From Legionella santicrucis (GTDB lineage: Bacteria > Pseudomonadota > Gammaproteobacteria > Legionellales > Legionellaceae), in contig NZ_LNYU01000049.1 of assembly GCF_001468135.1 (NCBI RefSeq), forward strand, positions 1 to 48,669: a DNA stretch of 48,669 bases, read 5' to 3'. Below are positions 28,534-37,118 of the stretch, one piece after another; within the stretch, counting starts at the first letter, position 1, and the number at the start of each line of letters is the position of its first letter. The notes under the pieces were generated by a model. That model searched no databases and had not been told where the DNA came from. It saw nothing but the letters and a program-made list of their open reading frames with translations. The translations under genes were made by a program, and so were the position numbers.

Positions 28534-29784
28534 ATGAATAATAATCAATCAGATCAGCAAGTAACAAACCTAAATGTCATCCAAGCAGCACAATATTTAT
28601 TACAGCAATGTTTTGCAAATCCATGCGAGATAAAGTCCGCCACTTTTTTAAGTGAACCCGATCGAAGAAACGTGGTTTTACGGCTTTATTTAGAAAATAA
28701 ATCTGAGGATATCCCTGCAAGCGTCATTCTAAAGCAGTCCTTGCCCGAAGCAATAGATGATGACGACAAAGATGCTTGTGCCCGATTCGCACGAGATTGG
28801 GCTGGCCTTGAATTTTTAAGTGGGCTCAAACAATGGCATCACAATGTTCCAAAATTTTATGGCGGTCATAAGGAGCATCGATTTATCCTGCTTGAAGATT
28901 TAGGCTTGGAACATGTTAGTTTGGTTGACTCCTTGACCTTACCTAATCGAACAGAAGCAATTGCTGCACTGACGCGATTTATGATGGCACTGGGAAATTT
29001 TCATGCCGCGAGCTTTGGCCATGTTTCAAAATATGAAGCTATTCTGCATAGCATCAATCAGCAAGCGGAAAGCATACAAGATGAACTTGATTTTATGTTT
29101 AATGATTTGTTGCCTAAACTTGAGCTAGCTAATAAAAGCCTTGGATTAACTGTCACCCCAGAGATTATCCACGAAGCCCAAAGCATAATTGAATCACTCA
29201 TTACACCTGGCGCATTTACAGTGTTAACTCATGGGGACATTTGTCCAGACAATGTGTTTGATCATAAGAACTCTGAAGAATTACAGCTTATCGATTTTGA
29301 ATGGGCAGTCGTGCGTAATGCATTACTGGATGGCACCTACTTGCGAATGAGCATGCCCACCTGTTGGTGTGCTAAAGCTATACCCAATGAAGTGATTGAA
29401 TCTTTAGAAACAATCTATAGAGAAGAATTAAAACGCGCAATACCCGCTGCCTCCGATGATTTAGCTTATATGACGGCCTACACCGAAGCTTGCGGTTTTT
29501 GGTTATTGCAACAAACCGTTCCTCTTCTAAACTCTGTTATAGATAACGACAGAGTGGGATCATCAGGGCCAACTCCTGAAAACTCTTTATGGAAACCAGA
29601 AGAAAATAATGTCAGGCCACGAGTTCTGACACGACTCCAAGCCTTTATTGAGGTGGCTTCAAAAAATGATCAATTACCTCACTTAAGGAAAATGGCACAA
29701 GATATGTTAAGTGCAGTTAAAACCCGTTGGTCAGATGTGAAGCCACTTGAATTCTACCCTGCGTTCCTGGATCGCAAACCATGA
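28534..29784 (+). CDS. Phosphotransferase of the aminoglycoside kinase family
   Basis: The 416-residue protein has a protein-kinase-like APH/choline kinase fold: VILKQSL with the ATP-contacting lysine (about 64-70), LLEDLG hinge (about 119-124), the catalytic loop H233-G-D-I-C-P-D-N240 and the metal-binding D254 in LIDFEWA. Substrate cannot be told; the family covers antibiotic, sugar, choline and other small-molecule kinases. At 416 residues it is longer than typical antibiotic kinases (about 270), so resistance should not be assumed. Its stop overlaps the next start (ATGA), linking it to the P-loop protein. Confidence 0.78.
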   Translation: MNNNQSDQQVTNLNVIQAAQYLLQQCFANPCEIKSATFLSEPDRRNVVLRLYLENKSEDIPASVILKQSLPEAIDDDDKDACARFARDWAGLEFLSGLKQWHHNVPKFYGGHKEHRFILLEDLGLEHVSLVDSLTLPNRTEAIAALTRFMMALGNFHAASFGHVSKYEAILHSINQQAESIQDELDFMFNDLLPKLELANKSLGLTVTPEIIHEAQSIIESLITPGAFTVLTHGDICPDNVFDHKNSEELQLIDFEWAVVRNALLDGTYLRMSMPTCWCAKAIPNEVIESLETIYREELKRAIPAASDDLAYMTAYTEACGFWLLQQTVPLLNSVIDNDRVGSSGPTPENSLWKPEENNVRPRVLTRLQAFIEVASKNDQLPHLRKMAQDMLSAVKTRWSDVKPLEFYPAFLDRKP

Positions 29785-30320
29785 AGCGATACATCATAAC
29801 AGGCACTCCAGGCTGTGGAAAAACCTCTGTTATTCGTGCTCTGGAATTAACAGGAGCAAGTGTTGTTAGCGAAGCAGCAACTGATCTTATTGCTTTTAGA
29901 CAAGCACAGGGTGACATTGAGCCATGGAAATACCCTAATTTTATTGATGATATTGTCAGGCTTCAAAAACATCGACAAGTTGATATGTGTGCAGATTATT
30001 CGGATTTACATTTTTATGACCGTTCACCAATTTGCACTTATGCACTTGCCTTATATCTTGGGTTTGAGCCATCCCACAACCTGATGAGTGAAATAAAACG
30101 AATTCACAAATACGATATTTATGAAAAACAAGCTTTCTTCCTTGAAAACTTAGGCTTTATAACAAATACCGATGCGAGACAAATAAGCTTTGAAGATTCA
30201 TTAAAATTTGAGCAAATTCATAGAGAAGCTTATGCCAAATTTGGTTATGAATGTGTGGTTATTCCAGCCAAGCCTATCGATGAACGAGCAGAAATTATTT
30301 TGAGGAATATAAGTGAATAA
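29781..30320 (+). CDS. P-loop nucleoside-kinase-like ATPase (AAA_28 type)
   Basis: The 179-residue protein begins MKRYIITGTPGCGKTSVIR with Walker A G8-x4-G-K14-T15-S, then a kinase-like VSEAATDLI motif and FYDRSPICTYALAL (lid/substrate region), matching small single-domain AAA_28 kinases found in many islands. Its likely role is phosphorylation of a small molecule. It overlaps the phosphotransferase gene by four bases upstream and the beta-lactamase gene by eight downstream, so three genes appear to be translated as one unit. Confidence 0.8.
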   Translation: MKRYIITGTPGCGKTSVIRALELTGASVVSEAATDLIAFRQAQGDIEPWKYPNFIDDIVRLQKHRQVDMCADYSDLHFYDRSPICTYALALYLGFEPSHNLMSEIKRIHKYDIYEKQAFFLENLGFITNTDARQISFEDSLKFEQIHREAYAKFGYECVVIPAKPIDERAEIILRNISE

Positions 30321-31170
30321 ATTGATAGCCTTGATGTTGGCAATAACCACTGCAAGTGTTTATGCCAAAATAATAACAACAGAAGAATATTCCCAACAAT
30401 TTAAAAACTACGATGGCTGTTTTATCCTCTATAGTGTTAATAAACATAAAGTGGTAAGTAAGTATAATCCAACTAACCGTTGTAGACAGCGCATTGCACC
30501 AGATTCTACGTTTAAAATCGCACTGTCATTGATGGCTTTTAATGAAGGCATTATCAATCAAGATACTATTTTTAAATGGGATGGTAAAAAGGGAGTCTTG
30601 CCTACCCACGATCAAGATCAAACACCTCTAACCTGGTTGAAATATTCTGTTGTTTGGGTTTCTCAGCAAATCACCCCTCAATTAGGCCTTGCTCGAATAA
30701 AACGATATTTGGCTGATTTTAATTATGGTAATCAGAATTTCAAAGGTGATGCTGGTAAAAAAAATGGGCTGCAATATGCTTGGTTAAGCAGCAGCCTCAA
30801 GATCTCCGCATTGGAGCAGCTCAATTTTTTAAACGCTATGCTAAGTGACAAACTACACGTAAGTAAAAAATTCATAATTAATACCAAGAGAAATATGTAT
30901 CAAGGAAAATTGGATAACGGAGCGGATTATTATGGTAAAACCGGTTCTGGCCGGCATGGGCCTAATGAGAGAGAACCTAATCCTAGCCAATTACGTGATG
31001 GCTGGTTTGTCGGATTCATTGAAATGGATTCACAACAATATATTTTTGTGAGTAATCTGACTGATAAATTGAGTTCTATTAACAAACCAGATGAAAAATT
31101 AAAACTATATGGCAGCGAAATATTGAAGCCTATTACCATGAAGTTATTAAATGATTATTTCGCTCAATAG
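30313..31170 (+). CDS. Class D (OXA-type) beta-lactamase
   Basis: The 285-residue periplasmic enzyme hydrolyses beta-lactams by a serine mechanism. A signal peptide ends after VYA (residue 18). All class D motifs are intact: S65-T-F-K68 (nucleophile and carbamylated lysine), S112-V-V, Y138-G-N, K209-T-G and W231 in DGWFVGF. Length is normal. A GTG start overlaps the kinase gene by eight bases, so it seems to be expressed with it. Legionella species are known to carry OXA-type enzymes, and this one is inside an integrated element and therefore probably mobile. The hydrolysis spectrum cannot be inferred. Confidence 0.9.
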   Translation: MNKLIALMLAITTASVYAKIITTEEYSQQFKNYDGCFILYSVNKHKVVSKYNPTNRCRQRIAPDSTFKIALSLMAFNEGIINQDTIFKWDGKKGVLPTHDQDQTPLTWLKYSVVWVSQQITPQLGLARIKRYLADFNYGNQNFKGDAGKKNGLQYAWLSSSLKISALEQLNFLNAMLSDKLHVSKKFIINTKRNMYQGKLDNGADYYGKTGSGRHGPNEREPNPSQLRDGWFVGFIEMDSQQYIFVSNLTDKLSSINKPDEKLKLYGSEILKPITMKLLNDYFAQ

Positions 31171-31205
31171 TATCAAAGAGCGCCATATAATAATCGAGAC
31201 TTGTT

Positions 31206-31274
31206 ATGAAAATAGATACTTATTTGGATTTATACACACAAGTTTATGAAATTTTTCTTAGGAAAGCATTATGA
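31206..31274 (+). CDS. Small open frame coupled to the GNAT gene
   Basis: A 22-residue frame (MKIDTYLDLYTQVYEIFLRK plus two residues) ends in a TGA that overlaps the acetyltransferase ATG. It could be a leader peptide giving translational coupling, or the remnant of an upstream gene. No convincing ribosome site precedes it. Confidence 0.3.
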   Translation: MKIDTYLDLYTQVYEIFLRKAL

Positions 31275-31693
31275 GTTGGGATATCGTTATCAGCAGTGAA
31301 GAAGAAGCGCAGTTTGTAGATGATGAAATTGTTGCCTTCAATAGAAGCCACGCTCCGTTTACACAGAACAACGATTTTGTCAGTTTAAATTTTCACATTA
31401 AGAATGAGAGTGGCCATGTAATAGCGGGGATCAACTCATTAATGTATTGCTGGGGCATGCTCTATATCGATGTTTTGTTTGTCGGTAAGAGTCATCGTGG
31501 TCAACAGCTTGGAAGCCTGTTACTGAATAAAGTTGAGACCGAAGCTAAAGCAATGGGGGCTAGCCTTTCACATTTAGATACCTTTGACTGGCAAGCAAAG
31601 GATTTTTATTTGAAAGCTGGGTATGAAATTTTTGGCGTCCTTGATGCTTGCCCTCCAGGCCACAAAAGGTATTACATGAAAAAAATATTATGA
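31271..31693 (+). CDS. GNAT family N-acetyltransferase
   Basis: The 140-residue protein has the GNAT pattern: strand MLYIDVLFVGKSHRGQQLGS with the acetyl-CoA pyrophosphate loop (RGQQLG, about residues 76-81), followed by helix LLNKVETEAKAMG and the C-terminal FYLKAGYEIFG motif. The closest look is to small acetyltransferases that modify antibiotics, polyamines or proteins; the substrate is not evident. An AGGA ribosome site lies upstream and a 22-residue frame ends on its start codon. It belongs to the cargo half of element 1 and is followed after 15 bases by a methyltransferase. Confidence 0.8.
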   Translation: MSWDIVISSEEEAQFVDDEIVAFNRSHAPFTQNNDFVSLNFHIKNESGHVIAGINSLMYCWGMLYIDVLFVGKSHRGQQLGSLLLNKVETEAKAMGASLSHLDTFDWQAKDFYLKAGYEIFGVLDACPPGHKRYYMKKIL

Positions 31694-31708
31694 AAATTTA
31701 GGAGCCCA

Positions 31709-32299
31709 ATGATGAACAATCAAGGAAAATCTTACGATATTATTGCAGAGGGTTTTGCTAACATGCGAGATTCTTTTAATACGGAGCAAAAATACCTCGA
31801 TGCTTTAATAAATTATATACCTGAAAAATCGCATATCCTTGATATTGGCTGTGGCTCTGGGTTCCCTATTGCTGATTATTTTATTGAGAAAAATTTCTCT
31901 GTCACTGGGATTGATGGATCGCAAGAATTACTAAATATCGCTAAAAAGAAATGTCCGAAAATGCGTGGCCTATATGGTGATGTTCGTACTATTGAGTTCA
32001 ATGAAACTGTTGATGCTATTGTCGAATGGTGGTGCCTTTTTCATCTACCTAAACCAGACCATGAGCTTATGATTGCTCGTTTTGCACAGTGGTTAAAGCC
32101 AGGTGGAATACTTGAGTTTACAAGTGGTGATAATGAGTTTGAAGGTGCCGACAGTAATATGCTCAACCAAGAGCTTCATTTTTACAGCCTAGCCCCGAAT
32201 GCTTATGAACAGTATCTTAAAAAATATGGCTTTGAAGTTCTTTTAAAAGAAAGCGATCAAGAGCAACATCTTGTTTGGATAGCAAAAAAGCATGGTTAG
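31709..32299 (+). CDS. SAM-dependent methyltransferase
   Basis: A 196-residue class I methyltransferase with motif I HILDIGCGSGFPIADYF (D45, G47-C-G49-S-G51), the acidic motif II (SVTGIDGSQELL), the post-motif LYGDVRTIEF and motif IV region AIVEWWCLFHLP. There are two adjacent ATG codons; GGAG at 31700 suits either. Substrate is unknown. The gene follows the GNAT gene directly and ends the plus-strand cargo block; the next gene faces it. Confidence 0.82.
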   Translation: MMNNQGKSYDIIAEGFANMRDSFNTEQKYLDALINYIPEKSHILDIGCGSGFPIADYFIEKNFSVTGIDGSQELLNIAKKKCPKMRGLYGDVRTIEFNETVDAIVEWWCLFHLPKPDHELMIARFAQWLKPGGILEFTSGDNEFEGADSNMLNQELHFYSLAPNAYEQYLKKYGFEVLLKESDQEQHLVWIAKKHG

Positions 32300-32388
32300 C
32301 GATTAATTAGCAGCAATATTAAAAGTATTCTGAGCGTTTTAATCGATAACCTTCGCACAACATTTGGTAACAACGAACTCAATTGCTA

Positions 32389-32880
32389 CTAAACAGGCCT
32401 ACCTGCACGCATTATTTGCATATAAATTCGTGCAGCTTCATTTGGATCAGTTACACCCTCTAACGATGGTATCGGTTCAGGAATTGGTGTATCAACTGGA
32501 TTTAACCCATACACCTTGGGTACTAATTTTGATGCGAGCCATTTCCGTGTATCAATACGAAGTCGTGAGCGGGCTATAACCTCGCTGTTGCATACCTCTT
32601 GGCCTTGATTATTAAAAATAGAATCTTGGGCAGAATCATCAGCAATGTCTATGATTTCATCAACTAGCGTTTCAATTTGAAGGGATTTTGCTTGCGCGTA
32701 TTGGGTTCTAAATTGTGGATATTTTAAACACCATCGCCGTATGGTTGATTTTTCTGGTATATCGTTATACATATCGCAAAGTCTTTGTAACCCAACACCA
32801 TGAGTTGCGATTCGTTCGCAGATGAGATCTGCCAATTCTTGTGAGTAGTCACTAGGCCGACCTAATTTTCTATCACTCAT
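32389..32880 (-). CDS. Terminase-small-subunit-like DNA-binding protein
   Basis: The 163-residue protein begins MSDRKLGRPSDYSQELADLI, followed by a helix-turn-helix with GVGLQRLCDMYNDIPEKSTI and RRWCLKYPQFRTQYAQAK, the pattern of phage terminase small subunits. The C-terminal part (LASKLVPKVYGLN) is also usual for them. No large terminase is near. In satellites and islands such proteins can redirect helper-phage packaging or act as DNA-binding regulators. It is downstream of the primase gene on the same strand, with 126 bases between. Confidence 0.72.
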   Translation of the reverse strand: MSDRKLGRPSDYSQELADLICERIATHGVGLQRLCDMYNDIPEKSTIRRWCLKYPQFRTQYAQAKSLQIETLVDEIIDIADDSAQDSIFNNQGQEVCNSEVIARSRLRIDTRKWLASKLVPKVYGLNPVDTPIPEPIPSLEGVTDPNEAARIYMQIMRAGRPV

Positions 32881-33006
32881 GTCAAATCCCCTTTACGCAG
32901 TATTTCAGTCATGGTGCGAAAATCACATTGATAGATCTAAGCACCATGCCAATTTTATCATGAATAAAATGCTTATACTTATTACAATTTATCCATACGT
33001 AAAAAA

Positions 33007-35568
33007 TTACTCTCCAGAAGACGCACGTTTATACGCTGATGAATCGACAGTTTTTTCATCCGAGATATCAGAAACCAATAAAACCGGCGAAACCGATTCA
33101 ACACGCCATTTTTCAGCTGAGCTATTGCCACTACAACGAACTAAACGTAATCCATTGACAACCCGTCCAGCATGACGCTTGAACCACCAGCCTAACTTAC
33201 GACGATTAATTTCACCGCGCTCACTGGCAATATCCTGCAATACCTCTCTCAACTCACACTCATAAATATAATTGATGGTCTTCATAGCTTCTCGTATCAT
33301 GGTTGGTGTTTTCCCAAATTTTGTATACCAAACTTCTAATAAACGCGCTAAGGTTTCTCTATCAGGATCTTCTGCCAATGCTTCAAATACGGATGAAGCT
33401 GGGTCAACACAGCCAAGCCATAATAACGGCTGACGACATAAATCAGACCAATCACCATAGCTACCTAAAGACTCACATTTTGTTTTTGGTTTGCCTGCAA
33501 CGATCCATGCACGTATAATTGTCAGAGCGGCTGAAACATAACGTTCTCGCTCTTGTAACAGCTCTTGAATCAAGTTGGGTCGACAAAACGTACGTGTAGC
33601 CGGAATTTCTACTGCAGGATCAAGGCTAATTGTGATGCAACGTCGTGCCATATCTTGAACCGGTCCAACATTATTGCCACTTGATAAAAAAAGTGTGCGA
33701 GTACTAACCGCGGCTGTTTTGGACACACCGAGTATGCGTCCACTGATGAATTCCGAGGTTAATGCTGTACACAGGCTTTTGTGGGCTATCAAATCACTTG
33801 TGAGATTGTCGAACTCAATTACCGCGGGGGCGCGCAGTAATTCTGCTAACAATAGTTTTCGGCATTCTTCATCATCTGCAGGGAACGTGGTCGGCGTTCC
33901 TCGCTGAGGCGTGGCAAAAGCCGTAATCAATTCACACAAGTATGATTTACCTGATCCGACTGCATGTGCACGCACATGAAACATCGGTGCGAGGGCAAGG
34001 CTTGGCCGGATTGTCGCTGCTAAAATTGCTGATAAAGCAGCCGCTTTATCAGAATCCTTGGCAAAACGAAATTCAGCTAATAGATCATGTAGTAGTGCAA
34101 GAGCTGTCTCCGCTTGCATGCGTGATGGTTTATCAGGAACCGAGAATTGAGCCGCATCAAACATTCCAAACATACCCGTGGATAGATCATATCCTGCCGT
34201 ATTCATGAGGGTTCCATCTGGACGAAGATACGGTTGACGCGCTAAACCATTAAGTGCCGGTAAATGCGGGTAATTACCGGCATCAAATAATACCGAGGCA
34301 TGACGCTCAGGTGGATCAATACGTACCCAATCTTTTGCTCGACCATCAAAGCGTTCCCAAACAGCAATACCTGCCAATGCTCGAACTAAAGCAGGTTTGG
34401 ATAGTGCTTGTATTCTGGTCTCATGTGTTCCTGCATCGTTAAACACGGCTACAATGAGATTTCCTCGTTGATAATATTTTTTTGATTGCGCCAATTCAAT
34501 TTCAGCAGAATCTGCTACACGATGAATTTCTCCGGCGATAACGCGTATAACAGATTTCATACGTGCAATGCTTATGGAAATGCCAAGAATACGCAATAAG
34601 TCACGAATATGCCTATCAGCACAATGCCCATGAAAGCATTTAAACCCCCCGATAGGCCAATTTTCATCTGGCTCAAAATAAGCTGTACCACCATCGATCC
34701 CATCCGTATGCTCTTCTTTCCACGGACAAGTGATATCATGCTTACCCATGCCAAGAGGTGCTTTGTATAAATTACGTTGCTGAAGAATGGTAATTACAGC
34801 ATTTTCTTCTGGACACGGAATACATATCGTCTCAGTATCTACCTCTTCATTTTGAGGCGTATCTGATTTCTCTCGTTTTGATCGCTCTGTATGTACAATT
34901 TCAAGTTGAAGACCATCTATCAACTCTTGCACTGAATAACGACGTTCGGGCTCCCAAATCTCCATTCGACATTGAAATGGAAGCTCATGTTTGCCATTCA
35001 CTCCAATAGGTAATCGCGCGAGCCGCGTTGTTTCTCCATTGGCACCACGGTCGCATAAGCCAGCGCTTATGATGGCATTCATGAGTTGATCTATAGTTTT
35101 GGTGCTGAGCAACGGCTCATCTAACAAATAACCTGCTTGATAATTGCCAGAAGAAGTCTCCAATAGCCAACTTGGTGGCAAAGTTACTCGTTCCTTATTT
35201 ACTTTCGTACCAACATCATCAAGCATTACAGCATATAGCCCACAAAAATTTACTTTTTTTCGGCGATATTGGCCTGCATCATCTGGTCGAAACGTGCCAA
35301 GGCTAAAATAATTATTATTAGCAGCGACCATTATAGAAGCATCACTAACCCATGGCTGACCGAACCATTTCTTCTTTGGCCCTGCTGTCGGATCTCCCTC
35401 AAAACTGACCAAGAGTGGCCGCATACTGTTTAATGTTTCCCCAAATACAGCATGTAAAAAATTATCATTATCCACAATGTCGGTTTTGTCGCTTTTAACG
35501 CTTTCTTCCACTTCGCATGAAACATTTGGCGAATTATGGTTGAGTTCTAACTCACTTGAACTATTCAT
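33007..35568 (-). CDS. Primase-helicase of plasmid/phage type
   Basis: The 853-residue replication protein has an N-terminal RepB-like primase domain with catalytic-type D117-D118 (VMLDDVGTK), SSGNYQAGYLLDEP and TTRLARLP; a zinc motif with C281, H287, C311 and H315/C316 (CPWKEEH ... FKCFHGHC); and a C-terminal helicase-like ATPase with Walker A AVGSGKS (G538-S542) and EFDNLTSDL as Walker B. It probably starts replication of the excised element. The AlpA-like gene ends three bases upstream, so the two form an operon. Confidence 0.85.
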   Translation of the reverse strand: MNSSSELELNHNSPNVSCEVEESVKSDKTDIVDNDNFLHAVFGETLNSMRPLLVSFEGDPTAGPKKKWFGQPWVSDASIMVAANNNYFSLGTFRPDDAGQYRRKKVNFCGLYAVMLDDVGTKVNKERVTLPPSWLLETSSGNYQAGYLLDEPLLSTKTIDQLMNAIISAGLCDRGANGETTRLARLPIGVNGKHELPFQCRMEIWEPERRYSVQELIDGLQLEIVHTERSKREKSDTPQNEEVDTETICIPCPEENAVITILQQRNLYKAPLGMGKHDITCPWKEEHTDGIDGGTAYFEPDENWPIGGFKCFHGHCADRHIRDLLRILGISISIARMKSVIRVIAGEIHRVADSAEIELAQSKKYYQRGNLIVAVFNDAGTHETRIQALSKPALVRALAGIAVWERFDGRAKDWVRIDPPERHASVLFDAGNYPHLPALNGLARQPYLRPDGTLMNTAGYDLSTGMFGMFDAAQFSVPDKPSRMQAETALALLHDLLAEFRFAKDSDKAAALSAILAATIRPSLALAPMFHVRAHAVGSGKSYLCELITAFATPQRGTPTTFPADDEECRKLLLAELLRAPAVIEFDNLTSDLIAHKSLCTALTSEFISGRILGVSKTAAVSTRTLFLSSGNNVGPVQDMARRCITISLDPAVEIPATRTFCRPNLIQELLQERERYVSAALTIIRAWIVAGKPKTKCESLGSYGDWSDLCRQPLLWLGCVDPASSVFEALAEDPDRETLARLLEVWYTKFGKTPTMIREAMKTINYIYECELREVLQDIASERGEINRRKLGWWFKRHAGRVVNGLRLVRCSGNSSAEKWRVESVSPVLLVSDISDEKTVDSSAYKRASSGE

Positions 35569-35571
35569 GAA

Positions 35572-35907
35572 TTATCCCTCCTTTTTCTTTGAATATTGAC
35601 TTGTAGACGTTACCAATTCATACGCCTCAATCCAGTTGAGCACATCTGCTTTTTTATAATTGATACGGCCCTTACATTTTCTAAAAGGAATCCCTTTACC
35701 TCGCCAACGATCCGATTCTAGTGTTTTAATACTCCTATTAAGAACAGGTGCTACAGTTTCTTGACCAAATAATGCTTCATGATGTGCAGTCCAAAATTCA
35801 GAGACCAACTCAGCATCAGTTTTTTTAGGTTTTGGAGTGCGCTTTCGTGGCGATTTAACTTCTTGAACTACATATCCGTTGATATCAGTACGGGATTTTT
35901 CTAACAT
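35572..35907 (-). CDS. AlpA-like helix-turn-helix protein (excisionase family)
   Basis: A 111-residue protein with a basic N-terminal third (SPRKRTPKPKKTD) and a MerR/HTH_17-like domain: GQETVAPVLNRSIKTLESD, wing RWRGKGIPFRKCKGRINYKK, then ADVLNWIEAYE. Proteins of this kind act as excisionases or regulators of integrase genes. It has a clear AGGAG site and sits three bases upstream of the primase gene. An inverted repeat lies about 30 bases upstream of the start (35936-35957), and its core CAAGGGTTTT is found again between the integrase and attR. Confidence 0.75.
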   Translation of the reverse strand: MLEKSRTDINGYVVQEVKSPRKRTPKPKKTDAELVSEFWTAHHEALFGQETVAPVLNRSIKTLESDRWRGKGIPFRKCKGRINYKKADVLNWIEAYELVTSTSQYSKKKEG

Positions 35908-35935
35908 AATTAGTGCTCCTAAATATTAAAACAAG

Positions 35936-35957
35936 GGTTTTAAAATGACTTAAAACC
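35936..35957. promoter_or_regulatory. Inverted repeat, possible operator of the AlpA-like gene
   Basis: Arms GGTTTTAA and TTAAAACC with a 6-base centre, 29 bases upstream of the start codon. CAAGGGTTTT (35932-35941) recurs in inverted form at 39503-39512 and AAGGGTTTTAA at 39530-39540. Confidence 0.45.
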
Positions 35958-36029
35958 AAGCGTTATTATTTAGGAGGAAATAGGGCGGGTCTAAGGGACT
36001 AGTTCAACAAAAATAGGTGATGATCTCCA

Positions 36030-37118
36030 TTAGAAAATCTCTGCAAAATTCGTTGAAAATAACTCAGAAACAGAGATGTGTTGAAGTACGCTATCACGCT
36101 TTTTCTTTTTAATTACAGCATATTTCATTTCTTTTGCCATGGCCTGTAGACGACGTGGAGTTTCTATTTTTGAATCAAAGAAACGATGCGCTACAGCATT
36201 TGATGCTTCAATAACGAAATGATCTGTCATATTAAATTTCATTAATGAGCGGTCTGTTTCTAAAACACAGGCCTCAAAGGTTTTGGGCGCTCCATCAACT
36301 GATGAAAAGGCATAAAATTTAAATAATTTATCTTCAGGTAGGATTGAGCATAGAGTTTTTAATAACTCAGTATTTTCTCCCTGTTTTTTTAATTCAATAA
36401 TTTGTAGTTCAAGATCGTCATCTACAAAATATAATTCATCTTGAGAAAGAACGATACCTTGCTTATGCTCCCATTCATTAAAAGCTTTTAAGCTTGGAAT
36501 TCTTTCAAGTTCATTTATATGGGCTATGAAAAAATCCGGGATGATAAAGTAATAGATAAAATACATTACGATTTTGGTCATTACGTCTCTGGCAAGAAAA
36601 CTATGCCCCTTCCCTGAAAGGAATGGGCTGCTGATACCGCGCTTTACAAGAAAATCCAGTGAAAGATAAAATAATTTCTGCGCATCATCGTTTATAAGTA
36701 AAATTGAACTGAATTGCTTATGGATAAGCTCCATTTGCTTTTTTAATTTTTTATGTCCTTTACCCGCTGATGAAAATTTTTCTAATCCTGATGTGTTATG
36801 TATGAAGTAGGTGATTGCTGCAGCACATATTAAATCTAGCCAATATTTGTGAAAAAATTCCCCGCGTGACATAGGCGACAAATTTATTGAAGCAATTGCT
36901 CCCTTTTTTATCATTTTCTCTTTTATATTGGTAACATCAGAATCAGAAGCATTTAACCATCGAAAAAATTCATTTTTTTCTACTATCTCAACATAACCTG
37001 GTACATTTTCTTTAATATTCGGTATATTTTGTATTTCCCCTAATTGGCAAAGCACATCAAAATCCTTTGGGTATTTTTGAATACCCGTATTAAGTATAAT
37101 TTTTCTATTTCGCTTCAT
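36030..37118 (-). CDS. Unknown 362-residue protein coupled to the DUF1016 nuclease
   Basis: No family was recognised. The protein is Lys-rich with hydrophobic stretches at about 113-130 (DLICAAAITYFIH) and 180-201 (IVMYFIYYFIIPDFFIAHI) that may be membrane or buried helices. The C-terminus is basic (KKKKRD near 343) and polar. Its start overlaps the stop of the nuclease gene by four bases (ATGA), and that gene overlaps the integrase, so its expression is tied to both. Such coupling with a PDDEXK nuclease suggests a joint role, for instance in defence or in control of the element, but nothing in the sequence proves this. About 120 gene-free bases separate it from the AlpA-like gene. Confidence 0.6.
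   Translation of the reverse strand: MKRNRKIILNTGIQKYPKDFDVLCQLGEIQNIPNIKENVPGYVEIVEKNEFFRWLNASDSDVTNIKEKMIKKGAIASINLSPMSRGEFFHKYWLDLICAAAITYFIHNTSGLEKFSSAGKGHKKLKKQMELIHKQFSSILLINDDAQKLFYLSLDFLVKRGISSPFLSGKGHSFLARDVMTKIVMYFIYYFIIPDFFIAHINELERIPSLKAFNEWEHKQGIVLSQDELYFVDDDLELQIIELKKQGENTELLKTLCSILPEDKLFKFYAFSSVDGAPKTFEACVLETDRSLMKFNMTDHFVIEASNAVAHRFFDSKIETPRRLQAMAKEMKYAVIKKKKRDSVLQHISVSELFSTNFAEIF

Noticed and set aside
33007..35568. Several plus-strand open frames opposite the primase-helicase gene (for example 32879-33175, 33674-33907, 33942-34208)
   Set aside because: They lie antisense to a gene with clear motifs, have no ribosome sites or recognisable content, and appear to be shadows.
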